The translations under genes were made by a program, and so were the position numbers. A stretch of DNA of 50,838 nucleotides from Mycobacterium sp. KBS0706 (GTDB lineage: Bacteria; Pseudomonadota; Alphaproteobacteria; DSM-16000; Inquilinaceae). The DNA lies in contig NZ_VCCH02000061.1 in NCBI RefSeq assembly GCF_005938675.2, positions 1-50,838 of the forward strand, given 5' to 3'. The first letter of the stretch is position 1, and each line of letters starts with the position of its first letter. Shown here in pieces: positions 23,446-31,550 of the stretch. The notes beneath the pieces are model-generated. The model was not told the DNA's origin. It ran no database searches and was given only the letters and a program-made list of their open reading frames with translations.

Positions 23446-24681
23446 ATGACCGCCGATCCCTCTGCCGCCGAGTCCGGAAGCATCTTCCGCCACCGCGGCT
23501 TCGCCTATTACTGGACCGCCCGCCTGATCGCGACCTTCGCGGTCCAGTTCATCAGCGTCGCCGTCGGCTGGCAGGTCTACGACCTGACCCGCGACCCGTT
23601 CGACCTCGGCCTGGTCGGGCTGGTGCAGTTCCTGCCGTCGCTGCTGCTGGTGCTGGTCACCGGCGCCGCGGCCGACCGCTACAACCGCCGCCGCATCATG
23701 GCGATCTGCATCGCCGCGGAGATCCTGTGCGCGCTGGCCCTGCTGGCCCTGACCATCGGCGGCGAGCACCGGGTCTGGCCGATCTTCCTGGTCCTGGCCG
23801 GCCTCGGCATCGCCCGCGCCTTCCTCGGCCCTGCGGTGCAATCGCTGCTGCCCAACCTGGTGCCAGCGGCGGAGCTGTCGACCGCGATCGCCTGGAACTC
23901 CTCGTCCTGGCAGATCGCCACCATCAGCGGCCCGGTGATCGGCGGCCTGCTGTACGGCCTGGCGCCGGAAGCACCCTATGCTCTCGCCGCGGTGCTGATG
24001 GCGGCCTCGATCGGGCTGGTGACGCTGATCCCGAAGCCGGCGCAGAAGACGGTGCCGGAGCCGGCGAGCTGGGAGAGCCTGGGCGCCGGCTTCCGCTACA
24101 TCTGGAGCGAGAAGGTGGTGCTGGGCGCGATCTCGCTCGACCTCTTCGCCGTGCTGCTGGGCGGCGCCACCGCGCTCTTGCCGGCCTATGCCCGCGACAT
24201 CCTCGATGTCGGGCCCTGGGGCCTCGGCCTGCTGCGGGCCGGCCCCGGCATCGGCGCGCTGGTGGTGGCGATCTGGCTGGCCCGTCGGCCGATCACCAAC
24301 CAGGCCGGGCTGATCATGTTCGCCTGCGTCGCCGGCTTCGGCGCCTTCACCTGCGTCTTCGGCGCCTCCACCCTGCCCTGGCTGTCGATCGTGGCCCTGA
24401 CGCTGATGGGCGCCTTCGACATGGTCAGCGTCTATATCCGCGAGACCCTGATCCAGCTGTGGACGCCGGATGCGCTGCGCGGCCGGGTGAATGCGGTGAA
24501 CATGGTCTTCGTCGGCGCCTCGAACGAGCTCGGCGAGTTCCGCTCCGGCATCTCGGCATCGCTGATCGGCGTGGTGCCGGCGGTGGTGGTCGGCGGCCTC
24601 GGCACCATGGCGGTGGCCGGGCTGTGGTCGACCTGGTTCCCGCAGCTGCGCCGCATCCGCCACCTGAACCACGCCGCATAG
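23446..24681 (+). CDS. MFS transporter, MFS_3/EntS-like
   Basis: This 411-residue inner-membrane protein has 10-12 predicted spans. The family signature is in the first loop: GAAADRYNRRRIM is the MFS motif A region, and the N-terminus FRHRGFAYYWTARLIATFAVQF is typical of MFS_3 (EntS-type exporters). LIQLWTPDALRGRVNAVNMVF is the conserved late cytoplasmic loop. The substrate is unknown; EntS exports a siderophore, but no siderophore genes are present. The start at 23446 matches family length. Confidence 0.88.
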   Translation: MTADPSAAESGSIFRHRGFAYYWTARLIATFAVQFISVAVGWQVYDLTRDPFDLGLVGLVQFLPSLLLVLVTGAAADRYNRRRIMAICIAAEILCALALLALTIGGEHRVWPIFLVLAGLGIARAFLGPAVQSLLPNLVPAAELSTAIAWNSSSWQIATISGPVIGGLLYGLAPEAPYALAAVLMAASIGLVTLIPKPAQKTVPEPASWESLGAGFRYIWSEKVVLGAISLDLFAVLLGGATALLPAYARDILDVGPWGLGLLRAGPGIGALVVAIWLARRPITNQAGLIMFACVAGFGAFTCVFGASTLPWLSIVALTLMGAFDMVSVYIRETLIQLWTPDALRGRVNAVNMVFVGASNELGEFRSGISASLIGVVPAVVVGGLGTMAVAGLWSTWFPQLRRIRHLNHAA

Positions 24682-25009
24682 AGCGGTTTATTTGAATCGG
24701 ATCTCGCCGGTACAATCGGGCCCGGCGGAACAGATTGCCTCTCCCGTTTACGGGAGAGGTCGGAGACGCGAAGCGGCTCCGGGTGAGGGGATTTCGTCGA
24801 GGCCGGGGCCAGCCCTCACCCGGTCTCGCGGCGCGAGCCCGACCTCTCCCGCCAGGCGGGAGAGGCAACGCGAACACCCGAAATCCTGTCGCTCCTGCTG
24901 ATCGCGCCGGAGCGGTCCGGCCTCAAACCATCATGCTCTCGCCTGACATCACCGTTCCCCCGGCCGGGAAAATCGCCATGATGGAGCCGGCGCAGGAACG
25001 GATTCGCTC
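24682..25009. other. 328-nt intergenic region, repeat-filled, no gene
   Basis: The gap between the MFS gene and plsY contains the composite repeat described separately and about 145 nt upstream of plsY. No ORF with a ribosome binding site was found. The plsY promoter should lie in the last 140 nt, but no clear boxes could be assigned. Confidence 0.5.
24738..24865. repeat. 128-bp composite palindromic repeat, copy B
   Basis: It is nearly the reverse complement of copy A at 15498-15626. Each half carries the CCTCTCCCG...CGGGAGAGG hairpin, TCGG, an inner GC hairpin, and GGGTGAGGG. The central part (about 30 nt, GATTTCGTCGAGGCCGG) matches copy A too, so the pair moved or was copied as a unit. 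Confidence 0.85.
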
Positions 25010-25663
25010 ATGTCCTCATTCGATCCCACTTCGATCTGGGCGCTCGCCGCCGCGGCGGTGCTGGGCTACCTGCTCGGCTCGATCCCGTTCGGCCTGGTGC
25101 TGACCCGGGCCGCCGGGCTGGGCGACATCCGCAGCATCGGCTCCGGCAATATCGGCGCCACCAATGTGCTGCGCACCGGCAACAAGGGCCTGGCCCTGGC
25201 GACGCTGCTGCTGGACGGCGGCAAGGGCGCGATCGCCGTGCTGATCGCCGGCCTGTTCGACCCGATGCTGGCCGTCCTGGCCGGCGGCGGCGCCATGCTG
25301 GGCCACAACTATCCGGTCTGGCTCGGCTTCAAGGGCGGCAAGGGCGTGGCCACGGCGCTGGGCACGCTGCTGGCCATCGCCTGGCCGGTCGGCGTGCTGT
25401 GCTGCCTGGTCTGGCTCGTGACGGCCTTGCTGTTCCGCTATTCGTCCCTGGCGTCGCTGACCTCGGTCGCCGCGGCGCCGGTCCTGGCCTTGGCCCTGTC
25501 CGGCGTGCCGATCCTGGGCGCGGTCCGGACCGACCTGCCGCGCGCGGCCCTGGCCCTGTTCATCGCCGTGCTGGTGTTCATCCGCCACGACGGCAACATC
25601 CGCCGCCTCCTGCGCGGCGAGGAACCGAAGATCGGCCAGAAGAAAACGCAAGCGGCCGGCTGA
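25010..25663 (+). CDS. plsY: Glycerol-3-phosphate acyltransferase PlsY
   Basis: PlsY transfers acyl groups from acyl-phosphate to glycerol-3-phosphate, the first step of phospholipid synthesis, at the inner membrane. The protein has 217 residues and about seven spans. The three family motifs are visible: LGSIPFGLVLTR, then SGNIGATNVLRTG, and LGHNYPVWLGFKGGKGVAT. It is followed by dprA-topA-rnr, a series often kept in alphaproteobacteria, but here a tryptophanase gene interrupts. Confidence 0.95.
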   Translation: MSSFDPTSIWALAAAAVLGYLLGSIPFGLVLTRAAGLGDIRSIGSGNIGATNVLRTGNKGLALATLLLDGGKGAIAVLIAGLFDPMLAVLAGGGAMLGHNYPVWLGFKGGKGVATALGTLLAIAWPVGVLCCLVWLVTALLFRYSSLASLTSVAAAPVLALALSGVPILGAVRTDLPRAALALFIAVLVFIRHDGNIRRLLRGEEPKIGQKKTQAAG

Positions 25664-25689
25664 CCGCCGATATCACACCGTAACCCTGA

Positions 25690-25831
25690 CCACAGGTGAT
25701 CCAATAAATTTAAATATTAATTAGTCAACAATCCGATATTTCATTTTGGTGTCAATCAGAACGATTGATTAAGTCTGACTTTTTCTCTTTCATAAACGAT
25801 AAGAGCACCGATGGCGATCTGAGGGTGGATT
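25690..25831 (+). promoter_or_regulatory. AT-rich leader upstream of tryptophanase
   Basis: About 110 nt of AT-rich sequence (AATAAATTTAAATATTAATTAG and following) contrasts with the GC-rich surroundings. A small inverted repeat CAATC...GATTG occurs near 25753. There is no TnaC-like leader peptide with the required Trp. It probably holds promoter and regulatory sites for the tryptophanase gene. Confidence 0.45.
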
Positions 25832-27253
25832 ATGCGGCGCATCCCGGAACCTTTCCGAATCAAGATGGTCGAGCCGATCCGGGCGATCACGCCCGAGGCG
25901 CGGCAGGCCGCCCTCGAGACGGCCGGCAACAACCCCTTCCTGCTGAAGGGCGAGGACGTCTACATCGACCTCCTCACCGATTCCGGAACCGGGGCGATGA
26001 GCGACCGGCAATGGGCCGGGCTGGTCACCGGCGACGAATCCTATGCTGGCAGCCGCAGCTTCTTCCGCCTGCAGGACACCGTCCGGGACCTGTTCGGCTA
26101 TCCCTTCGTCGTGCCGACCCACCAGGGACGAGGCGCCGAGCATCTCCTGTTCCCCTGCCTGGTGCAGCGGAAGCGGGACCAGGGCGGCGCCCAGCGGCCG
26201 GTCTTCATCTCGAACTACCATTTCGACACGACGGCGGCGCATGTCGAGATGAGCGGCGCCGGCGCCGTCAACGTCGTCACCGAACAGGCCTTCGACACGG
26301 CATCCGACCACGGCTGGAAGGGCGACTTCGACCTCGACCGGCTCGAGGCCGCCATCGTCGAGCATGATCCGGCCAATGTCGTCGCCATTATCGCCACGGT
26401 CACCTGCAACAGCACCGGAGGGCAACCGGTCTCGATGGCCAATATGCGCGCCGTCCACGCGATCGCCCGGCGCCACGGCATCCCGGTGGTGATCGACGCG
26501 GCCCGCTTCGCCGAGAACGCCTGGTTCATCCAGCAGCGCGAGCCCGGCTATGCGGAGACGAGCATCGGCGACATCGTCCGCGAGATGTTCGTCTACGGCG
26601 ATGCGATGACGATGTCCGCCAAGAAGGACGGGCTGGTGAACATCGGCGGTCTCTGCTGCATCCGGGAGGACGAGGCGCTGTTCGACGCGGTGCGGATCCG
26701 CTGCGTGCCGTTCGAGGGCTTCGTGACCTATGGCGGCCTCGCCGGGCGCGACATAGAGGCGCTGGCGATCGGGCTGCGCGAGGGCATCGACGAGGCCTTC
26801 CTGTCCTATCGCATGGCCCAGGTCGCCTATCTCGGCGAGCGTCTCCGCCGTGGCGGCATCCCGATCCAGACGCCGGTCGGCGGCCATGCCGTCTTCGTCG
26901 ACGCCAGGAAGCTGGTGCCGCACATCCTGCCGTCGCAGTTTCCTGCCCAGGCGGTGACCAACGCGCTGTACCTCGAGGGCGGGGTCCGGGCCGTCGAGAT
27001 CGGCTCGCTGCTGCTCGGCCGGGATCCCGCGACCGGACGCCAGAAGCCGTCGCCGCTGGAGTTGGTCCGGCTGGCCATTCCGCGCCGCGTCTATACCAAC
27101 GACCATATGGACTACATCGCCGATTGCCTGATCGCGGTGGCCGGCGGCGCCCGCCAGCTCCGCGGGCTGGAATTCGCCTACGAGCCGCCTGTGCTGCGGC
27201 ATTTCATGGCGCGGTTGCGGGTGGCGGCCGAGCCGGAGGTGGCGGCCGCCTGA
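25832..27253 (+). CDS. tnaA: Tryptophanase
   Basis: This is a 473-residue fold-type I beta-eliminating lyase that splits L-tryptophan into indole, pyruvate and ammonia using PLP. Lys265 (MSAKKDG) is the Schiff-base lysine. The two residues that separate tryptophanase from tyrosine phenol-lyase both read tryptophanase here: Asp132 in HFDTTAAH (Thr in TPL) and Ile390 in RAVEIGS (Arg in TPL). THQGRGAEH and YGGLAGRDIEALAIGLREG are family motifs. GAGGGTGG precedes ATG 25832. It sits between plsY and dprA, with an AT-rich leader, and has no permease beside it. It may be an insertion in a conserved gene order. Confidence 0.92.
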   Translation: MRRIPEPFRIKMVEPIRAITPEARQAALETAGNNPFLLKGEDVYIDLLTDSGTGAMSDRQWAGLVTGDESYAGSRSFFRLQDTVRDLFGYPFVVPTHQGRGAEHLLFPCLVQRKRDQGGAQRPVFISNYHFDTTAAHVEMSGAGAVNVVTEQAFDTASDHGWKGDFDLDRLEAAIVEHDPANVVAIIATVTCNSTGGQPVSMANMRAVHAIARRHGIPVVIDAARFAENAWFIQQREPGYAETSIGDIVREMFVYGDAMTMSAKKDGLVNIGGLCCIREDEALFDAVRIRCVPFEGFVTYGGLAGRDIEALAIGLREGIDEAFLSYRMAQVAYLGERLRRGGIPIQTPVGGHAVFVDARKLVPHILPSQFPAQAVTNALYLEGGVRAVEIGSLLLGRDPATGRQKPSPLELVRLAIPRRVYTNDHMDYIADCLIAVAGGARQLRGLEFAYEPPVLRHFMARLRVAAEPEVAAA

Positions 27254-27313
27254 AGCGGCCCTTCGGCGAGATCCCGGTTGACCCGGCCGGCGACCTGCCC
27301 CGAAGCTGGCGGC

Positions 27314-28453
27314 ATGACGACGCCCCGGCGCCCCCTGAGCGAAGCCGAACGGCTGGACTGGCTTCGCCTGGCCCGGACCGATGCCGTCGGGCCGATCACC
27401 TTCCATCACCTGGTCAGCCGCTACGGCTCCGCCGGCGCCGCGATCGAGGCGCTGCCGGAGCTGTCGCGCCGCGGCGGCCGCAGGGTCGAGCTGAAGCCAC
27501 CCTCCGTGGCCGAGGCGAAGCGCGAGCTGGAGGCGCTGGCGCGGATCGGCGGCCGCCTCGTCGCCGCCTGCGAGCCCGACTATCCCGAGCCCCTGGCCGC
27601 GGTCGAGGACGCGCCGCCGGTGCTGTCGCTGCTCGGTCGCGGCGACCTCGCGGCCCGGCCGATGGTCGGCATCGTCGGGGCGCGCAACGCCTCGCTGAAC
27701 GGCCGCCGCATGGCGCGCGACATGGCGCGGGAGCTGGGCGAGGCCGGCTTCACCGTGGCCTCCGGCTTCGCCCGCGGCATCGACACCGCGGCGCATGAGG
27801 GCGCCTTCGCCACCGGCACGCTGGCGGTGCTGGCCGGCGGCATCGACATCGTCTACCCCCCGGAGAATGCCGGGCTGCACGACCGCCTCGCCCAATCCGG
27901 GCTGGTGGTGGCGGAATGCGCCCTCGGCACCCAGCCGACCGCCCGCCACTTTCCGCGCCGCAACCGGCTGATCTCCGGCCTGTCGCTCGGCGTCGTGGTG
28001 ATCGAGGCGGCGCTGCGCTCCGGCTCGCTGATCACCGCCCGCATGGCCGCCGAGCAGGGCCGGCAGGTGTTGGCGGTGCCGGGATCGCCGCTCGACCCCC
28101 GCGCCCAGGGCTGCAACCGCCTGATCCGCGGCGGCGCCACCCTGGTCGAATCGGCCGAACATGTGCTCGAGGCGCTGGCGCCGCAGATCTCCGCCCCGTT
28201 GCTGCGGGAACCGTCGCCCCCGGCTCCCCGCCCCCACTCCACCGCCCTGCCGGAGGGCGGCAACGGGGCCGAGGCCGACCGCGCCCGGGTGATCGCCCAG
28301 GTGCTGGAACGGCTGTCGCCGACGCCGACGGCGGTTGACGAACTGTTGCGCGATTGCCAATTGTCTCCGCCGGTGGTGCTGACCGTGCTGCTGGAGCTCG
28401 AACTCGCCGGCCGGATCGAGCGCCAGCCCGGCAACCGGATCAGTCTGCTCTGA
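27314..28453 (+). CDS. dprA: DNA processing protein DprA
   Basis: DprA loads RecA on incoming single-stranded DNA during transformation. The 379-residue protein has an N-terminal helical region, the Rossmann-like SLOG core (VGIVGARNASLNGRRMARD; ASGFARGIDTAAHEGAF; LAGGIDIVYPPEN; HFPRRNRLISGLS; EAALRSGSLITARMAAEQGR) and a C-terminal winged helix (DELLRDCQLSPPVVLTVLLELELAGRIER). ATG 27314 is used; a TTG 12 codons earlier is less likely. It is followed by topA. Confidence 0.95.
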   Translation: MTTPRRPLSEAERLDWLRLARTDAVGPITFHHLVSRYGSAGAAIEALPELSRRGGRRVELKPPSVAEAKRELEALARIGGRLVAACEPDYPEPLAAVEDAPPVLSLLGRGDLAARPMVGIVGARNASLNGRRMARDMARELGEAGFTVASGFARGIDTAAHEGAFATGTLAVLAGGIDIVYPPENAGLHDRLAQSGLVVAECALGTQPTARHFPRRNRLISGLSLGVVVIEAALRSGSLITARMAAEQGRQVLAVPGSPLDPRAQGCNRLIRGGATLVESAEHVLEALAPQISAPLLREPSPPAPRPHSTALPEGGNGAEADRARVIAQVLERLSPTPTAVDELLRDCQLSPPVVLTVLLELELAGRIERQPGNRISLL

Positions 28454-28510
28454 CTCGCCGTTGTTGGTGAGCCTCCATTCCTGGCGCCGCCCCCTGGCGA
28501 CGCCGTTGTC

Positions 28511-31177
28511 ATGATTGAGTGTGGCGCTTTGGCAGACCAGACCCTCGTCATCGTCGAGTCGCCCGCGAAGGCCAAGACGATCAACAAGTATCTCGGCCGC
28601 GACTATACGGTGCTGGCCAGCTTCGGCCATGTCCGCGACCTGCCGGCCAAGGACGGCTCGGTCCGGCCGGAGGAAGACTTCGCCATGGACTGGGAGCTGG
28701 CCGACCGCGGCAAGTCCCGCATGGACGAGATCGCCCGCGCCGCCAAGGACGTCGACCGCGTGCTGCTGGCCACCGACCCGGATCGCGAGGGCGAGGCCAT
28801 CTCCTGGCATGTGCAGCAGCTGCTGCGCGACCGCCGCGGGCTGAAGGACCTGGAGATCCGCCGGGTCACCTTCAACGAGATCACCAAATCCGCCATCCTC
28901 GACGCCGTCGCCCATCCGCGCGACCTGCACCAGGAGCTGATCGAGGCCTATCTGGCCCGCCGGGCCCTGGACTACCTGGTCGGCTTCACCCTGTCGCCGG
29001 TGCTGTGGCGCAAGCTGCCGGGGTCGCGCTCGGCCGGCCGTGTCCAGTCCGTGGCGCTGCGGCTGATCTGCGAGCGCGAGCTGGAGATCGAGCGCTTCAA
29101 GGCGCGCGAGTTCTGGAGCATCGAGGCGGTGTTCCGGACGCCGAAGGGCGAGGAGTTCACCGCGCGGCTGACCCATCTGAACGGCCGCAAGCTCGACAAG
29201 TTCGACCTGCCCGACGAGGCCTCGGCCCGGGCCGCGGCGACGGCGATCGACCCGCTGGCCTTCGCCGTCGCCTCGGTCGAGACCAAGCAGGTGCGGCGCC
29301 ACCCGGCCCCGCCCTTCACCACCTCGACCCTGCAGCAGGAGGCGTCGCGCAAGCTGGGCATGAGCGCGACCCAGACCATGCGCACCGCGCAGCGCCTGTA
29401 CGAGGGCGTCGACATCGGCGGCGAGACGGTCGGCCTGATCACCTATATGCGGACCGACGGCCTGACCCTGGCCGGCGAGGCCATCGCCCAGGCCCGCCAG
29501 GCGATCGGCAACCTGTACGGCCCCAATTACGTCCCGTCCTCGCCGCGGGTCTACAAATCGACCGCCAAGAACGCCCAGGAGGCGCATGAGGCGATCCGCC
29601 CGACCGACCTGCGCCGCCGGCCGGAGGAGGTGTCCCGCGCCCTGTCGCGCGAGGAGCTGCGGCTCTACGAGCTGATCTGGAAGCGCACCATGGCCTGCCA
29701 GATGGAATCGGCGGTGCTGGACCAGGCCATCGTCGACGTCGCCGATGCCCGCCAGGTCGCGGTGTTCCGCGCCGTCGGCACGGTCGTCCGCTTCGACGGC
29801 TTCCTCAAGGTCTATCAGGAGGACCGCGACGATCCGGCCGCGCCCGGGGAAGACGCGGATGAGAGCCAGCGCCGCCTGCCGGCCGTGGCCAAGGGCGACG
29901 CGGTCGACCGCCGCAAGACCACCCCCGAGCAGCATTTCACCCAGCCGCCGCCGCGCTTCACCGAGGCCAGCCTGGTGAAGCGGATGGAGGAGCTGGGCAT
30001 CGGCCGCCCCTCCACCTACGCCTCGATCCTGCAGGTGCTGCAGGACCGCGAATATGTCCGGCTGGAGAAGAAGCGCTTCGTCCCGGAGGATCGCGGCCGC
30101 ATCGTCACCGCCTTCCTGGAGAACTTCTTCAAGCGCTACGTCGAGTACGACTTCACCGCCAAGCTGGAGGAGCAGCTCGACGACATTTCCGGCGGCAAGC
30201 TGGACTGGAAGCAGGTGCTGCGCGACTTCTGGGCCGCGTTCCACGCCGCGGTCGAGGGCACCAAGGACCTCAAGATCGGCGACGTGATCTCGGCGCTGGA
30301 CGAGGCGCTGTCGGACCATCTTTTCCCGCCGAAGGGCGACGGCACCGACCCGCGGCTGTGCCCGTCCTGCGCCAAGGGCCGGCTGGGGCTGAAGCTGGGC
30401 CGCACCGGCGCCTTCATCGGCTGCTCGAACTATCCGGAATGCCGCTTCACCCGGCCGCTCGGCGCCCCGGGCGAGGAGGGCAATGGCGAGGAATCGGCTC
30501 TTCCGCGCCTGCTGGGCGACGATCCGGAGACCGGCCTGCCGGTGTCGATCCGCAAGGGTCCCTATGGCATCTACGCTCAGCTCGGCCCCAAGGACGAGGC
30601 GGCCAAGGGCGAGAAGCCGAAGCGCGCCTCGCTGACCAAGGCGCAGGACCCGATGGCGATGACGCTGGCCGAGGCGCTGGCCCTGCTGTCGCTGCCGCGC
30701 GAGGTCGGTCGCCACCCCGAGACGGGCGAGCCGATCCTGGCCGGCATCGGCCGCTACGGGCCCTATCTGAAGCATGGCGACAAGTACAAGAACCTGCCGC
30801 CGGAAGAGGACGTGCTGAAGATCGGCATGAACCGGGCCGTCGACCTGCTGGCCGCCGACAACGCCAAGGCCCGGCCCAGCGCCGAGCCGCTGCGCGAGGT
30901 CGGGGCGCATCCCGACGGCGGCGAGCCGATCAAGGTCTTCGCCGGCCGCTACGGCCCCTATGTCCGCCACGGCAAGGTCATGGCCTCGCTGCCCCGCGGC
31001 GTCGAGCCCGAAGCGGTGACGGTCGAGAAAGCGGTCGAATGGCTGGCCGCCAAGGCGGCGAAGGGCCCGGCCAAGGGCGGCCGCGGCCGGTCGACGGCGA
31101 AGGCGGCGCCGAAGGCTGCTGCCAAGAAGGCCCCGGCGAAAAAGGCGACGGCCCGCAAGGGCAAGGCCGCCGAGTGA
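28511..31177 (+). CDS. topA: DNA topoisomerase I
   Basis: TopA relaxes negative supercoils by nicking one strand. The 888-residue protein has the TOPRIM domain (VIVESPAKAKTINKYLG; DPDREGEAISWH), the active-site Tyr312 in GLITYMRTDGL, a CPSC...C-x4-C zinc ribbon near residue 620, and C-terminal Topoisom_I repeats. A Lys/Ala-rich tail (KAAAKKAPAKKATARK) of about 40 residues closes the protein, typical of alphaproteobacterial TopA. ATG 28511 lacks a strong ribosome binding site; a TTG at 28529 is possible. It lies after dprA and before rnr. Confidence 0.96.
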   Translation: MIECGALADQTLVIVESPAKAKTINKYLGRDYTVLASFGHVRDLPAKDGSVRPEEDFAMDWELADRGKSRMDEIARAAKDVDRVLLATDPDREGEAISWHVQQLLRDRRGLKDLEIRRVTFNEITKSAILDAVAHPRDLHQELIEAYLARRALDYLVGFTLSPVLWRKLPGSRSAGRVQSVALRLICERELEIERFKAREFWSIEAVFRTPKGEEFTARLTHLNGRKLDKFDLPDEASARAAATAIDPLAFAVASVETKQVRRHPAPPFTTSTLQQEASRKLGMSATQTMRTAQRLYEGVDIGGETVGLITYMRTDGLTLAGEAIAQARQAIGNLYGPNYVPSSPRVYKSTAKNAQEAHEAIRPTDLRRRPEEVSRALSREELRLYELIWKRTMACQMESAVLDQAIVDVADARQVAVFRAVGTVVRFDGFLKVYQEDRDDPAAPGEDADESQRRLPAVAKGDAVDRRKTTPEQHFTQPPPRFTEASLVKRMEELGIGRPSTYASILQVLQDREYVRLEKKRFVPEDRGRIVTAFLENFFKRYVEYDFTAKLEEQLDDISGGKLDWKQVLRDFWAAFHAAVEGTKDLKIGDVISALDEALSDHLFPPKGDGTDPRLCPSCAKGRLGLKLGRTGAFIGCSNYPECRFTRPLGAPGEEGNGEESALPRLLGDDPETGLPVSIRKGPYGIYAQLGPKDEAAKGEKPKRASLTKAQDPMAMTLAEALALLSLPREVGRHPETGEPILAGIGRYGPYLKHGDKYKNLPPEEDVLKIGMNRAVDLLAADNAKARPSAEPLREVGAHPDGGEPIKVFAGRYGPYVRHGKVMASLPRGVEPEAVTVEKAVEWLAAKAAKGPAKGGRGRSTAKAAPKAAAKKAPAKKATARKGKAAE

Positions 31178-31550
31178 ACGCATTCCCCCTCTCCCATGCC
31201 GCCCTGGGCCCCCCCTCCCCTCGCGGGAGGGGGCTAGGGGGAGGGGGTTCTCTCGACCGGCTCGGTGGGGCTTCCCTTCGGGCATGTTTCGTCGCCTCTC
31301 CCGCTTGCGGGAGAGGTCGGGCTCGGGCAGCGAGACCGGGTGAGGGCGGCACGGCCGCAACACCAGGATCAGCGCTGCAGGATGGGGCGGATCATGCGCT
31401 CGCTCTCGGCGAGATCGAGCTTTCGGCGAGGCCGCTATCCCCTCACCCGGACATCCTTCGGATGTCCGGCCTCTCCCGCAAGCGGGAGAGGCGATCTGTT
31501 CGGATGCCCACCATCGGTTCCGCCGATCGATGTGGTGCAGCCCCCACGCC
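31178..31550. other. 373-nt intergenic region, repeat-rich, no gene
   Basis: Between topA and rnr lie a GC hairpin pair (about 31186-31246, CCCCCTC...GAGGGGG type) and the long palindromic repeat described separately. No ORF is credible. Confidence 0.55.
31295..31491. repeat. Composite palindromic repeat, copy C (long spacer)
   Basis: Its halves match those of copies A and B: CCTCTCCCGC...GCGGGAGAGG, TCGG, GGGTGAGGG, then after about 85 nt CCCCTCACCCGG and a closing CCTCTCCCGC...GCGGGAGAGG. The middle is different sequence, longer than in A and B. Confidence 0.8.

Noticed and set aside
25664..25831. TnaC-like leader peptide before tryptophanase
   Set aside because: The few short ORFs in the leader (such as a GTG-started heptapeptide) lack the critical Trp and Pro pattern.
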